Both the position numbers and the translations under genes were made by a program. Positions 1 to 11,904 of a DNA stretch of 64,000 nt are shown piece by piece (position 1 is the first letter of the stretch; each line of letters starts with the position of its first letter). Source of the DNA: Cristatella mucedo (Eukaryota; Bryozoa; Phylactolaemata; Cristatellidae). The stretch is taken from assembly GCA_009760855.2 (NCBI GenBank), contig WPIO01000056.1:650001-714000 (forward strand). The letters are read 5' to 3'. The notes under the pieces were generated by a model. It was not told the DNA's origin and searched no databases. It saw nothing but the letters and a program-made list of their open reading frames with translations.

Positions 1-183
1 ACACACGAGCGCACACACACACACTCACACAAGCACACGGAAATGCAGCCACAGGTCACATTATTTTAAGCCTGACTTACAAGAAATTCACCAAACTGAA
101 AATGCTAAGGAGATCATAAAAAATTGGGCAGCCACCATTAAATATGCATACAACACATCCTCTTCCAAAGAAAGGAACCCAGT

Positions 184-770
184 TTGACAAACTCAACTAA
201 GCACCACAACACATATGCATCAGTATTTACAAGTGCATCGCACCACATAAGCCTCAGCATAGTTACAACTGGGCATTATGGCTTAGAGCATCCAATCGAT
301 TTCAAGATCCTCAGTCTGGCTTTCAGGTCACCTGATTCCCTTGTACCAGCCTACCTACCCGACCTCCTTGCTCCTTGAGTGTGGTCTTGCACCACCCGCT
401 CCTCTGCACCAGGTCATCTCAACGTCACTCACACTAGATTGAAATCCTTTGTTGGAGGTACAGCCTTTAGCTAGTGTGCACCAAAAGGCTGGAACTAGCT
501 TCCGGCCACATTCAATACTTGTGATTATCTTGCATCTGCATAATCTCAGCCGAAGACACGTCAGCTTTACGGTCAGCTTTCCATTTACTTTTCGTGCATA
601 CTTCAGTGCATGCTTCAGTGCATGCTACTAGTTAGAGGTCTTACTAACCGGTCACCGTGGGTGTATGCTTATATGCTTACATGCTTGCGTTAGCATGCTG
701 GCCTTAGCATGACACTCGTTTGCACTTGTGCATGCTTGGCACCGTGCATGTTACCAGTCCTCAAGGGCAC
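184..770 (+). mobile_element. LINE family C fragment (L2/CR1-like, 3' end)
   Basis: Degenerate 3' part of a non-LTR retrotransposon. Around 285-375 the translation gives the RT C-terminal block (IDFKILSLAF, then PAYLPDLL), typical of L2/CR1-clade ORF2 ends. The following 3' UTR, with repeated gcatgctt motifs and ctactagttagaggtcttac, resembles the second copy at 55480-55945. It is 5' truncated with stops and is not coding. The first ~40 bases of the window are an AC-rich simple repeat. Confidence 0.6.
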
Positions 771-2452
771 TGCGTCCTTGCAGAACTTGCAAAGGTGTGC
801 GGACACATATTGGGTGCTTTGCAGAGTGCTGTACAAAACATCATTATTAGTAATGCTATCATAAATGTGGCTGTTGGATCAAGCGAAATTTGCCTTTTCC
901 TTTATGAATATGCCTGTTTACGTTTTCCCTAGTTAGGGGCATTCCCGAATGTCAGATATTCTGCCACCGAGTACTCGAGGCTGCTGACTGGCTGCTCTGA
1001 GGCCACTGACTGACTTAGCGGGTGACGATCGCTGCCAGTCAACAGCGCAGAACTCAGTTCCGTGTCCGACTGCACGCATCAAGGCTTCGCAACAACAAAA
1101 AGAAAAAGGACATAGCAGAAGACAGACCGAGGCACCGGAAGAGCTCGATACCAACGAACGAGAGTCAGTCTTCGGTGCACTATTTGCAAGCTCCCGAGGT
1201 ATTTCGCTGCCGTGCAATCGATAACAGCAACGAGCCACTTTACGACGGCGTGGGGCTGACTGTACGCTGCTGCTGCGCGCTGACCCCTCGAAGTGACCGG
1301 AAGTAGCTTTCAATCAGTCCTCTGCGTCTACGGCCGTGCACATCTCGAGCGCTCTTCAGCTCAGGCGTGCCTCGAATGCTTGGAGCAGCGCTCAATATTT
1401 ACAGCGCTTCTTCAACCCGAAGCATCACTGCACTTCCGGCTTTGCTAATCCCCTCATCCGGGCGCTGATCGCTCGGTCCTAGCTAGTCTGCTGCTGCGCA
1501 CCACTCAGCGAGGTCGATGGCTGCTGCTGACCCCGGGTCAGCGCAGCTCCGAACACTGCTGCGCTGCGCTCCGTGGCTGTGCAGTGGCGGCGGCAGCAGC
1601 TGCTGCTCGGCTGCCGTCACACCAGTCGGTCGTCGGCAATAGCCCGTGCTGCCGTCTTCACTCCGGGAGCTCCCAGCGGTCCTACCAGCAAACAGCCAGC
1701 ACACAAAACAAGGCTCTTCATGCAGCGGCTGCTTTCGAGTCCAAGTTTCCAGTCGATTAAGCCCTCGTGTTACCTGAGCAGCTAAGCAAACAGCTTGCCC
1801 AGCCCGGCACCAGCCCTTCTTAGCAGCATTTGGTAGCATTTGGTTCCCTTTACAACAGCAAGAGCTGTTGGTGTGCGCTGGGTGGTACGGAGGCGGTGGT
1901 CGGGTGGGGGGGAGGTAATAGGGTGGAGTCAATTTAGCACTTGGATGTTTGGATGAGAGATCGGCAGCAGTGCGCCGCCGGGCAATAATTAGTTGCTGCC
2001 TGCTATTAGATGAGCAGGCCCTCGATCACGTGCTGCTGTAGATCGTGTGCTCCTGATCGTGTGCTCCTGATCGTGTGCTCATAGAGAATAAAAATGCTCG
2101 ACGGCTGCTTCAGAGGCAGGACACGGGGAGCAGGGGACAGGACAGGACAGGACACGGGAGCACGTACTGGTAGCAGCCGTCCTACGCACACTGACTGCCC
2201 GCAACACGGCCACCACGATAGCACTATGCAGAGGCTAGATAGTATAAACTGCCATCGCCAAGCCAACTGCCCTCGGTTGCAGCAAGCAAAGGTCTGACAA
2301 ACAGAAGATGTCCCACATAGCAAACCTCTGCAGGGCAGCACAGGCAGCAAAGGAAAAGGCAACGATGTCCGAACCAACCCCGAGGGAGGGAGGTTTGATA
2401 GCTTGCAGCTCCAAGCGAGCTTCCCTTGGATATTCTAAGGCGGTAGCAGCGA
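771..2452. other. Intergenic DNA, nothing recognised
   Basis: I see no exon with plausible splice sites and no family signature here. There is moderately GC-rich sequence at 950-1900 and short direct repeats (gatcgtgtgctcct, about 2040-2080). The open frames are short, overlap on both strands and look like chance. Confidence 0.5.
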
Positions 2453-2630
2453 CAAGTGAGCCGCAATGGCTCACTGGGTAAGGCGGTTGCTTTCCTAGAC
2501 CTCGGGACCGAGGTCGTAGGTTCGAATCCTGTGGTGGGCGATCCTTTATCGGTACTGCATGCAGTAGCGATAGCCGTAAAGGCTCTTCTGTCGCTATACA
2601 AACGAGGCTGTTAAATCAGCTAGAATTTCT
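2453..2630 (+). mobile_element. tRNA-derived SINE, family 1
   Basis: The head is a tRNA-like pol III promoter: box A-like tggctcactgggtaagg near 2467 and box B ggttcgaatcc near 2519. The body is family-specific, and the tail (gctcttctgtcgctatacaa followed by gctgttaaatcagcta) ends about 2622 and is followed by T-rich sequence. This is the best-preserved copy. Other copies of the same head-body-tail occur on both strands across the window. Confidence 0.8.
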
Positions 2631-2805
2631 TTATTTCTTTCTATTTCTTCCTTTCTGTAACAAAACCAAACCCTACCCAACCAGCCGCTGGATAGAGGCG
2701 GTGGTGACCGGCGCCCTGCTGCGTGCCCCCTGTGCTGCTGCCTATCCACATTATGTGTGACTATCTCTCAGCCGGTCTGTCAGTGTCAGCTATCCTTCTT
2801 CCATG

Positions 2806-2941
<136 letters not shown>

Positions 2942-3802
2942 CTCTGCAGAATCCTCACTCTCCTCCTGCCGACCACGAATTAAACTCAAAACAACTCGGT
3001 GGTGGCAGAGCGGCAATAAAGCACGAGCACTTGCAGCAGCTTGCTAACGTCACGTGCCAGCGTGAGCACGAGGATTGGCGACAGGGCGGCCTCCTCCCCA
3101 TCTTCCAGCTCTCTGTATTCTGAAGGCGGTGCAGCAGCGAAAATAGCATTATTTTTCATGCAATGACAGGACCTCATCACGGCACAGACTCCCGAGGGGC
3201 TGCTGCCTTATTAACTCGAGGCAGCTGCAGCTTCCTCCCTTGGCTCAGCTGTCACAGCTGCCTATGCATGCCACGCTGCTGCTGCTGCTCTGCTGATCTG
3301 CTGCTCTGTTGCTACTGCTGTGCAAGCCTCCTCCGGTGGGCGGTCGCGCGTGCGATGGGCTTGAGGACACTACCCTTTTAAACCTTCGAGATTAACAAGG
3401 CACCGAAGTATAGCAAGTGGTCGAAGCAAGCCGGTCAGACAGCGGCCTTCACATCTCCATGGCGACTGGGTGCTGATACGGTGATGCCTTGATCGTGGCA
3501 TCCCAGCCTCAGTGCCATGCGCACGAACAGAAACACTACAACAAGCAGCTCGTGAGGCACAAAGACGAGGCTGCTTTTTGCACGAGCTCGACACCGGTGG
3601 TCACTTGCTCCGGGCACACGGCGCCGGCAACGAGGCCAGAGTCGGAGGACAGGACCGCTCAGGACTTGGTGTGACCAAGCTTTGTCGTTGCTACTGCTCA
3701 GTCGGTGGCATTTCGACCTCCTCGAAATTCTGGCCGACATGCCCTCCCTGTCGCTCACCGATGCCCATTCACCTTCACGTGGAGCTAGCAGTAGGCTAAC
3801 CC

Positions 3803-3965
3803 CCCTCGGTCATCGCCCAGGGGGTGAGGTGCTCGCTCTTCACGACCGGGGTCGTGGGTTCGAGTCCTGCAGTAGGCGATCATTCATTGCCAACAGCAAG
3901 CGGTGGTGATAGCCGTAAAGGCTCTTCTGCTGCTATACAAATGAGGTTGTTAAATCAGCTACCGT
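3803..3965 (+). mobile_element. tRNA-derived SINE, family 1
   Basis: Same layout as the copy at 2453. Box B ggttcgagtcc lies near 3857, then a body with gatagccgtaaaggctcttc and the tail gctatacaaatgaggttgtt ending in aaatcagcta near 3961. The head differs more than the tail, as expected for SINEs of one tail family. Confidence 0.75.
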
Positions 3966-4094
3966 TGGGCTAGGTGTAAGGGCAGAAGGTAGCACTAAAG
4001 GAGAGCACTAGTCCAGAGCAGCAGCAGACTGCAGCGGGGGGGGGGGGGGGCTATATGTTTACGTCTTCCGGTGAGTGGCCCACACGAGGTCTGA

Positions 4095-4123
4095 ACCATC
4101 AGAAGTCTGCAGCTTCTGATGGT
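4095..4123. repeat. Short perfect inverted repeat
   Basis: Two 11-bp arms (accatcagaag and its complement) flank a 7-nt spacer, enough for a small hairpin. It sits in intergenic DNA with no gene or terminator context. A G-run lies just upstream at 4036-4050. Confidence 0.6.
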
Positions 4124-4392
4124 CGAAGTCGGTGGCAGTGCAGTGCAGTAGCAGGACTTACTCTCTCCGTGTCGTGAAGCATGTCGGCAAAAGACGACCT
4201 ACAAGGGAGGAAGCAAGCCATTTTTGCATCAGGCGTGAGCAGCAGCAAAGCAAAGGTTTGTGCATGTGAGAGAGCAGTGCTCGTGCGTGTATGTGCACGC
4301 ATATGCGAGTGCGTGTGCACGTGCACACACGGGTGTGTGCACACGTGTGTGTGTGTGTGTGTGCACTATGCTAATGAATTATGTCATGATTA

Positions 4393-4790
<398 letters not shown>

Positions 4791-5110
4791 CGAGGGACAC
4801 TGAGATACAGAAAGAGAGATCAAAAAATAGAGAGAGTGGGAGCCAAGGTAGCAGGCAAGGTCAGGCAGGGTAAAAGCAATGTGGATAGCAGAAGTAGCAG
4901 CAAAACCTGCATACACTCACAGCCGCAGACATCTTCCGAAAGAAGCCTTGCTTTCATCTACCGTTGAGGTCCACTACCAGGAAACAGCAGGCACACAGAG
5001 AGCTTTCTCGCTACAGCTGACCACCAAGCTAGCCCACTAGAGCACGACACAGCTTTTGAGGCAGCTTATGACCACATAGGGCAGATTAGAAGGCCAGCAG
5101 GCTTGTTTGA

Positions 5111-5680
5111 GTAGTGCTGCTGCTGGTCTGCCAGGACATTCTGGCTGCGTGCTTTGCTTCTAAGCAGCCTGTATGCAAGCCTGTTGCCTTGCTGCTGCTG
5201 CTGCAGCTACTGCCTCCTTCTGCTGCTACTGCCTCCTTCTGCTGCTACTGCCTCCTGCTGCTGCTACTGCCTCCTGCTGCTACTGCCTCCTGCTGCTGCT
5301 GCTACTGCCTCCGGCTGCCTCCTGCTGCTACTGTCTCCTGCTACTGTCTCCTGCTGCTGTCTCCTGCTGCTGTCTCCTGCTGTCTCCTGCTGCTACTGCC
5401 TGCTGCTGCTACTGCCCCCTGCTGCTACTGCTTCCTGCTGCTGCTGTCTCCTGCTGCTGCCTCCTGCTGCTGGTGCCTCCTGCTGCTACTGCCTCCTGCT
5501 GCTACTGCCTCCTGCTGCCTCCTGCTGCTACTGCCTCCTGCCTCCTGCTGCTACTGCCTCCTGCTGCCTCCTGCTGCTACTGCTACTGTCTCCTGCTGCT
5601 GCCTCCTGCTGCTACTGCCTCCTGCTGCTACTGCCTCCTGCTGCTGCTGCCTCCTCCTCCTCCTCCTGCCACCTTAATTC
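5111..5680. repeat. Composite CTG/CTCCTG trinucleotide-rich repeat
   Basis: About 570 bp of ctgctgcta and ctgcctcctg units. The length is a multiple-of-three pattern, so all three plus frames stay open for about 190-200 residues of Leu/Cys/Pro/Ala. There is no splice or start context and no non-repetitive conserved segment, so I call it a repeat. From 5681 to 6012 I see nothing. Confidence 0.9.
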
Positions 5681-6012
5681 ACAAGACCAGCAAATTCGGC
5701 GCCAGGCACCGAGCCCTGGTGCACCCACTCTGCACATGAAAGCCCACAACTGCGGGAAAGCATTTGAGCTTTAGCACACGGTAGCCACGTGCAGGCAGAC
5801 CTGCATGCAATAGCAGACAGCCGTGCTTACAGCACTTAAACCACAGGAAGACGGCATGGTTGGTAAACAAGTACATTCGCACGCACGTACATAGGAATAC
5901 ATTCGCAAAATACGACGTATGCAACAGCACCGATGAGCGATCGTCCCATCGTTGGGCAAGCGCTATAGGAGGTCACGAGGTCAGGAGGCCAGCCAGTAAG
6001 TTGCTGCCCTCC

Positions 6013-6175
6013 TGTGCATTAGCCTAGGTGGAGATAAAGCACGGGTGCTTCCCGACCCAGATTTCGAGTTTGAGTCTTGCAGCAGGCAATTCTTTAGTGT
6101 CTACTGCAAGTGGTTGAGACAGGCGCTAAGGCTCTTTTACAGCTACATAAATGAAACAGCTAAATCAGCCGGCCT
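6013..6175 (+). mobile_element. tRNA-derived SINE, family 1 (degenerate)
   Basis: A diverged copy: box B-like sequence near 6068, body aagcggttg-like, and the tail ctacataaatgaaacagcta followed by aatcagcc near 6170. It is more decayed than the copies at 2453 and 3803. Confidence 0.6.
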
Positions 6176-6542
6176 TGACTTGACTTTGCAGCATGCATTG
6201 AGCACTGCACGTAGCCTAGCAGCCTGAACTGCTCTGGCTTCGAGAGGCTGGCTGTCGGTCTGCCCTCCTTCCTCCAATTTCATCGATAGTTTAAATATAA
6301 AATCTGCAAAGTTGCAGTCCACACATCTGTGTGCTAGTGAATGAAGGCCCACTGCATAGCGGCACCAAGTCTTGGGTCCACATGCCAGCATGAGAACGCA
6401 CCGAAGCAGTTGACCAAACGAAGGTTGCCCAGGCCGGCCGATCAGCCGCTGGTGAAATAGTTGCGAGGCCAACAGTGTCTGCTGAACTCGTTTTTGTCGC
6501 TCCTTTCGTTGCCTGCTCGTGTCTTATCTCGAAGAGACTTCC

Positions 6543-6645
6543 GGCCTGCCCCTTCCTTCCAGCCTGCCCCTTCCTTCCAGCCTGCCCCTTCCTTCCAGCC
6601 TGCCCCTTCCTTCCAGCCTGCCCCTTCCTTCCAGCCTGCCCCTTT
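6543..6645. repeat. 18-bp minisatellite, about 6 units
   Basis: Head-to-tail units of cagcctgccccttccttc, almost perfect. Because 18 is a multiple of three, plus frames give a PAPSFQ repeat and minus frames GAGWKE. I treat these as a by-product of the repeat. Confidence 0.9.
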
Positions 6646-6842
6646 CATGCTGGCGACTGCATGCTTCGGCACAGACAAGCGCCTCATCTGCCAACTAGGT
6701 TCTGCCAATACCAATTAGCATGATCTCTAAAGGGGCCCCCTTCGACGACAGAGTGTCGACGGACGGCTGTCGCTGCCTTTGCGACGTGGCTCGGCAAGCA
6801 GAAGAGACGCTGCTTCGCTCATTCACTACCACTTCTCTCTGT

Positions 6843-6844
<2 letters not shown>

Positions 6845-6895
<51 letters not shown>
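6845..6895. repeat. (CT)n microsatellite
   Basis: About 50 bp of CT dinucleotide in non-coding DNA. Confidence 0.95.
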
Positions 6896-6897
<2 letters not shown>

Positions 6898-6959
6898 TTG
6901 CTCGCTCACTCTAGCACGGCGCCAAGTCAATGCGGATGTCATCATTCATTGGACAACAT

Positions 6960-7316
6960 CGTCAACATGAATTTGGACTTCGAGACAGCCGACCAAGCGA
7001 GAGCGCATCGCCCGGAGCCGCCGAACTAGAGCTCCGAAGGTTTGCATGAGAGCGACGACTCTCCTCGACGACTCCTCGGGCGTCCACGTCGGGACTGCCG
7101 CGCCGGCGCACAGTGACTGAAGGTGCGCGGACCGCCGCGGCCCGAAGCTTGCCACCGCGGCCGCCTCGGCAAGCGACCGGCCTTCGTTGGACGTCGGGCT
7201 CAGCATCGCCAAGGAGAAGGCGGCGGCAGCGACACGGCAGGCCGCGGCCTGCCGAGCCGCCGGCTAGACCGACTACGACGCGCTCGAACGGGGGCACGCG
7301 TCGCGTCACAAACACA

Positions 7317-7356
<40 letters not shown>

Positions 7357-8100
7357 GCGCCGAGTTGCCGCTTGCGCGAGGCCGCGCTATCGACCGACTG
7401 GCGGCGGCCGAAAGCAGCGCCTCGCGTGTCGGATCGAGAGCGCGAAGCGACAAGCCTCTTCACCTCGCAATCTCCTGATAGCAGTCGAAGTCACTGCTCT
7501 GCAGTATCCACTCGGTCTTCGCCGTGACAGCATTCGTTGTCGCTGCGAACTCCATCGTACCTGGCTCCGACGGCGCTGCTAGCGGCCAGACGTTGGACCA
7601 AACAAGAGTCCCACGTGTGGCCGAAACCGGGTGAAGGCCTCCGAGCCTGCGCATGCGCGCCCGCCCGCGGGCCGATCTCAGACTGCCGCCGGGCGGGCAG
7701 GCCACGGGTCGTGATGGCAGCGGCGAGCTTGAGCTCACACGCCCGCCTCGAAAGCCAACAGTTTCGCTTTGTTTTGAACGGATCTCGTCAAGCACGTGGC
7801 GCTCGCGAGCGCATCGGGTCTAGCTTGGTGCGGGAATAATGTACCCCGAATACCCGTAGTATCCGGGTCACTAGAGAGCGGCTGCTTAAAATGGAGGCCT
7901 GTCGGCGCGTGCGTGCGCACTCGCCAACTGGCGCGGAGTGGACGTTTTAAGACACTCGCCCCGCGAACGCTGAAACGAGACAGCTCGCGCGTAACCTGAT
8001 TACTATCCTATTTCCGTGCGAAAGTAAATTCTGGAGCTGCTTATTCTGGAGCTGGCCAGTCTAAAGCGTGTCAGCGCGGCTAACGCAACCCCTACCGACA
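6960..8100. other. GC- and CpG-rich island without assigned gene
   Basis: Clearly richer in CpG than its surroundings, with a (CA)n tract at 7309-7348. Open frames exist on both strands (up to about 160 residues) but their content is Arg/Pro/Ser-rich and matches no family I know. It may be an unmethylated promoter-like island or the 5' end of an unrecognised gene. From 8101 to 8608 nothing is seen. Confidence 0.35.
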
Positions 8101-8608
8101 GACGGCTAGCGTAGCTGCGTGCGTGGCCCGAGCATTTACGAACCTAGTAATGCTTGCTCGAATTACAACGCAGGAGACCTAACGAAGATGAAAGCCGCCG
8201 TAACGTGCTGATGTGGCGACGGCTCCAAAATCGTGCGCGAGTGCGAGTTAGAGATCTCGCGGCGAAATCAATCTGTGTCGTCGCGTTGCAAAATGCACGC
8301 TTTTCGATCGAGCACGCTAAATCAGCCAGATTAGGACTGCCGAGAAAATATGTTTTCGAGGTTCAGGAATTATAATGGCTAGGAATTGATTGGGCTATAA
8401 TCTATTACCAGGGCAGCATAAAAGCTGAAGCCGCGAAAAGGGCTGACTCCGCTATGCTTCTGGAGTGGGCATTGGCATGTGAGTTGATTTGAGCTCTAGG
8501 CCACTTAGCCGTTAATCCGTTAGTGTACGTCACGGCCACTGTTAAACACCCGTAACCCTCTGTAGCTGTCAAATAGACTTCTTTACGCTGCGGAACTGGA
8601 CTTGCCTT

Positions 8609-8704
8609 AGGGACTTAGCTTATGGGTGAAATGCTATCTGTTCGCGGCCCAGGTCGTGGGTTCGAGGCCTGCTATGGGTCATCCTTTACTACCCACTACA
8701 AGCG
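8609..8704 (+). mobile_element. SINE family 1 head, truncated
   Basis: tRNA-like head with box A-like agcttatgggtgaaatgc and box B ggttcgaggcc near 8661, then the start of the body (gggtcatcctttac). It stops where the 3' tail of the minus-strand LINE B copy begins (taatgtaatgtaac at about 8705), so the SINE tail is missing. Confidence 0.55.
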
Positions 8705-8747
8705 GTAATGTAATGTAACGTATCTCCGTCTGTAACTCCACAAATTC

Positions 8748-8992
8748 TGTAGTCTGAATTATCGTCGCGAACGGCACAGAACACCAGCCGACGAGCAACA
8801 CCACCAGTTTATTCTCCCTACACACGGAGCAGGGCGAAGCACGACTCTCCTCGCCCCTCTCGCCCACCGGAGTCCCCCGACTCCCTTGGCAAAACAACCA
8901 CTAATCGCACGGCCCGGCTGCTTACCACATCGAGTGTCACCGCCCACTCGTACAACGATCAGAGGCAGTGTCATCAATTAAATAAAACCACA
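8748..8992 (-). repeat. 3' LTR of the gypsy element
   Basis: 245-bp partner of the LTR at 12620-12864. The sequence just inside it (8993 onward, minus strand aggcgggca) is only a weak polypurine tract. Target duplication AATTC at 8743-8747. Confidence 0.93.
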
Positions 8993-9076
8993 TGCCCGCC
9001 TGATCTGGAGATCAATTAACGACGTAGCCAGAGCAGCAAGCAGCTGTTCTTCTCCACTGCTTAGACAGCGAGAAGG

Positions 9077-10007
9077 CTAAACATTAACCACATAGTCCTC
9101 ATAGCGTGCCGGCGGTCTCAGGCCACATCTTGGCCGTAGCTGTCTGCCGGGCTCGTCGTCTCTGGACATACTATCAGGGCCAGCATCGGAGTGTTCGTCA
9201 AGGAGTTCATTGGCGTTCGGTACTGGTCTGATGTCCGCTAGGTGGCGGCGGATTCCATCAATTTCAATGCCAACTCCTTCCGCCGGGGCAGTAACTGTCC
9301 CCCGAGGCCATTGAGTGGTGCAACGGGCTCCAGGGGGTTTTACGAAAACCCGCTGACCCTGAATCGAGTCATTTCCGTCAAGAGCTCTCTGTGCGAGGCT
9401 CTCGAGCCATCGGAGGTTTCCAATCATACGAGAAAAGCTGACGGCAAGGCGATGAGCCGGTGTCCAATCCCGCGGTGGCAGAGAGATTGTGCAAGTACAC
9501 CATCATCATTATGTCCCGCCCACTCCAGGCTGCCATTCCTTTTATTGTTCGGTGACTTCGCTCTATTATAGCGTTTCCAGAGGACCGGTAGGCACAGCGA
9601 TACATTACGTGTACCCCCCAACGATCACAAAGTTGGCGAACAGCGTTCGATCGGAAAGTGGCGGAATTGTCCATTAAGAGCTGCCACGGCGGGCCCCTTT
9701 CTCTGAATATTTCGTCCAAGTGTCGGACCACCGAGGTCTCGCTCTCGTCAGGTATACGCCGCCAGATGGCAAACCTGCTGGGGCCGCTATCGACAAGTGT
9801 CAAATACTTGACCCCGTTGAAGAAAGTAACATCAATAACCAGGCGGCGCCAGTTGGAATCTACGTCCAGGTGTCCATGGCTCCAACACACTGGCGCTGGA
9901 TCCACAGACCGGCAACGCGTGCACGATTTAACAACGTGTTCCGCTATCTCCCGAGTTACGGAGATGCCGGGGGAAGCAGAGCCTGGCCAGGTACAACGTA
10001 CGGTCAA
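9077..10007 (-). pseudogene. gypsy integrase core and C-terminal tail
   Basis: First part (9378-10007): CTRCRSVDP closes the HHCC finger, and the DDE core shows VIDVTFF, LLMDNSATFRS and SSGNAIIERSHRTIKGMA. A second frame (9077-9427) carries the basic C-terminal region, with FVKPPGARCTTQWPRGTVT and GIRRHLADIRP, as in many metazoan gypsy Pol tails. A frameshift separates the two. Confidence 0.82.
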
Positions 10008-10656
10008 CCCCTAGGTGATGCAAATCATGGAACGCTCGCAGGTCTACTTCTTGTGCTGGAGTAGCAGCTTCGAGAATCGAGATTGGCTTAAGCCACGGCT
10101 GCGGTACACGCGTTAAGTGGTCTGCTTTGATGTCGGCCGAACGCACCAGCTGTATTCTCACCCGAAGGTCGTACTCCTTAATTACGTCGCGTATTATTGC
10201 TGTCCGCCGTCGAGCCAATGCCTCGCCTAGACCTCGCGTACGGATTGGCTTATCGCCTTCGACAAGCGATCGCAGCCACGAATGCACAGTGGCCGAGTCA
10301 GTAAACAATTCGATCTCTCGCAGGCCCCAGGCCAGGGCTAAGTTTAGGCCCTTTATGACAGCCTCTAGTTCGGCCAGATTTACATGCGCTACGTCATCTG
10401 GCTTTCTAAGCCAAGAGGCATCCTCGACAGTCTGCCCTCCAATTCGCAAGCAGGCGCCTATCGCTAAGCTGCTTGCGTCACACCATACCCGTCCGCTGGG
10501 TGACGACGGCACACTCCACACTCCGGAAACTGGATCCTCTGGATCACACGTCGGCTGATCTCCTGTGCCATCCGAAGGACGTCCTCCGTAATCTCGGCAT
10601 CCCACGACAGGTCTTTTGTGGCTCTCTTTACGTAGCTGCAGGCTGGTCGAAGCCAT
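9928..10656 (-). pseudogene. gypsy RNase H and integrase N-terminus
   Basis: The RNase H region shows VWCDASSLAIGACL near 10475, then the conserved NLAELEAVIKGLN and ELFTDSATVHSWL. The frame then runs into the integrase zinc finger (HDLHHLGVDRTLYLARL, near 10000) and is lost by frameshift. The rest of integrase continues in the frame at 9378-10007. Confidence 0.85.
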
Positions 10657-10678
10657 CCTGTAACGGGAAAATGGCCCG

Positions 10679-11866
10679 TTAATTGTTCACACCACGAGAA
10701 AAGCTGCCTGCGAGTCGCGCGCGTTGAGGTAGCGGTTCAACATCGTTATCTCTGCCCCACTTAAGCTTTCCTTCATGGTCAGTGACGCGAAGCCCTAGTA
10801 CGAGACCTCCGACCAACTTTTCCGGGGGCTTAGCTTCGAGCCCAAACTGTCGTAGGAGAGAGATAACACGCTCATTCGTGACAATGTCATTGTTGGCGAT
10901 TATATCGTCCACGTATGAGTCAGTGCCTTCGCGCATCCGTGGTTCTATAGAAAGCACCTTATTTAACACGGCGGTCATTATCTTAGGCGCTACATTTCAT
11001 CCGAAGCCTAGCCGCGTAAGGCAGTACCGCCTCCCCTGGTAGGCGACAACCTGGTATCTCCACAGGGAAGGGTCGACATGAAGCTGTATATACGCTTTGC
11101 GAAGGTCGATAATGCTGACGTTACTTCCCATGCGGCGCCATGCCCGAAGTTTCTCGCTGCAAACGTCACCGTTGGCAGTGTGGCTGGAAACGTATTGGTT
11201 CAGCTCGCGGTAGTCTAAAACGGGCCGCACTTTGTCCTTATGACTCTGGAACACTGCCATTAGCGGCACGAGGCCTTCACACTCCCCTTCGTAGGGCTTC
11301 AGCCAGCCGAGTTGGATCCACTCTTGGATCTCCTTATCGTAGTCGGCCTGCAAGTCGGCGGGCACGCGGTAAGCCTCGAAGCGGTTTACCAAGGTGGGAG
11401 AAGTCACGCCGTCGGCCCAATGCCACTTTACGACCCATTTTCCGCCACGGTACACCGCCGAAAAGTCTCTGTCGGAAACACTGACGTCGCTCGACAGTGC
11501 CCCGATTGCATTGCACCGCCCATTGAAGGTTACTACACCGCCTTCAGGGCCTATCACCACGCCTCCCAGCTGTCGAACATCATCTATGCCAAGGAGCATA
11601 TCATACCCCGGTACGATCTCGGATACGAGGCAGTCCAGCTCTATTGCGATGCCCTGCACAGAGCATGTCATTCGGCACGCCGACCGGCAACGAGCGACTG
11701 CTCCATTGAACGTAATTACTGGCTCGTTAACCGGATAAGACTGCGCCGAGGTGGCAAGCAGTACCAAAGATTTAGTCACGATCGACCGAGAGCAGCCAGT
11801 ATCAAGGAGCGCCTTCACAATACGACCACCGTTGAGAACATTTATTGTTGGCAGTCGAGTTGACAA
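10679..11866 (-). pseudogene. gypsy protease and reverse transcriptase
   Basis: The protease active-site triad LLDTGCS lies near 11810. The RT domain follows, with RPVLDYRELNQYV near 11210 and LTRLGFG near 11005. An in-frame TGA at 10997-10999 interrupts RT right after LTRLGFG; the frame continues with NVAPKIMTAVL and the catalytic YVDDI box near 10915. Reading ends at 10679, and RNase H resumes in another frame. The element cannot make intact Pol from this copy. Confidence 0.85.
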
Positions 11867-11904
11867 GCAGGGGAATGCGCCGGCGCTATAACATGCGCTT
11901 CCCC

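Noticed and set aside
2453-2540. tRNA gene
   Set aside because: Box A and B are present but the cloverleaf is not, and the segment continues into a repeated body and tail found elsewhere, so it is a SINE head. The same applies to the other SINE copies.
5111-5774. Cys/Leu/Pro-rich frames of about 200 residues, a possible secreted Cys-rich protein
   Set aside because: All three plus frames are equally open because of the CTG/CTCCTG repeat; no unique coding segment.
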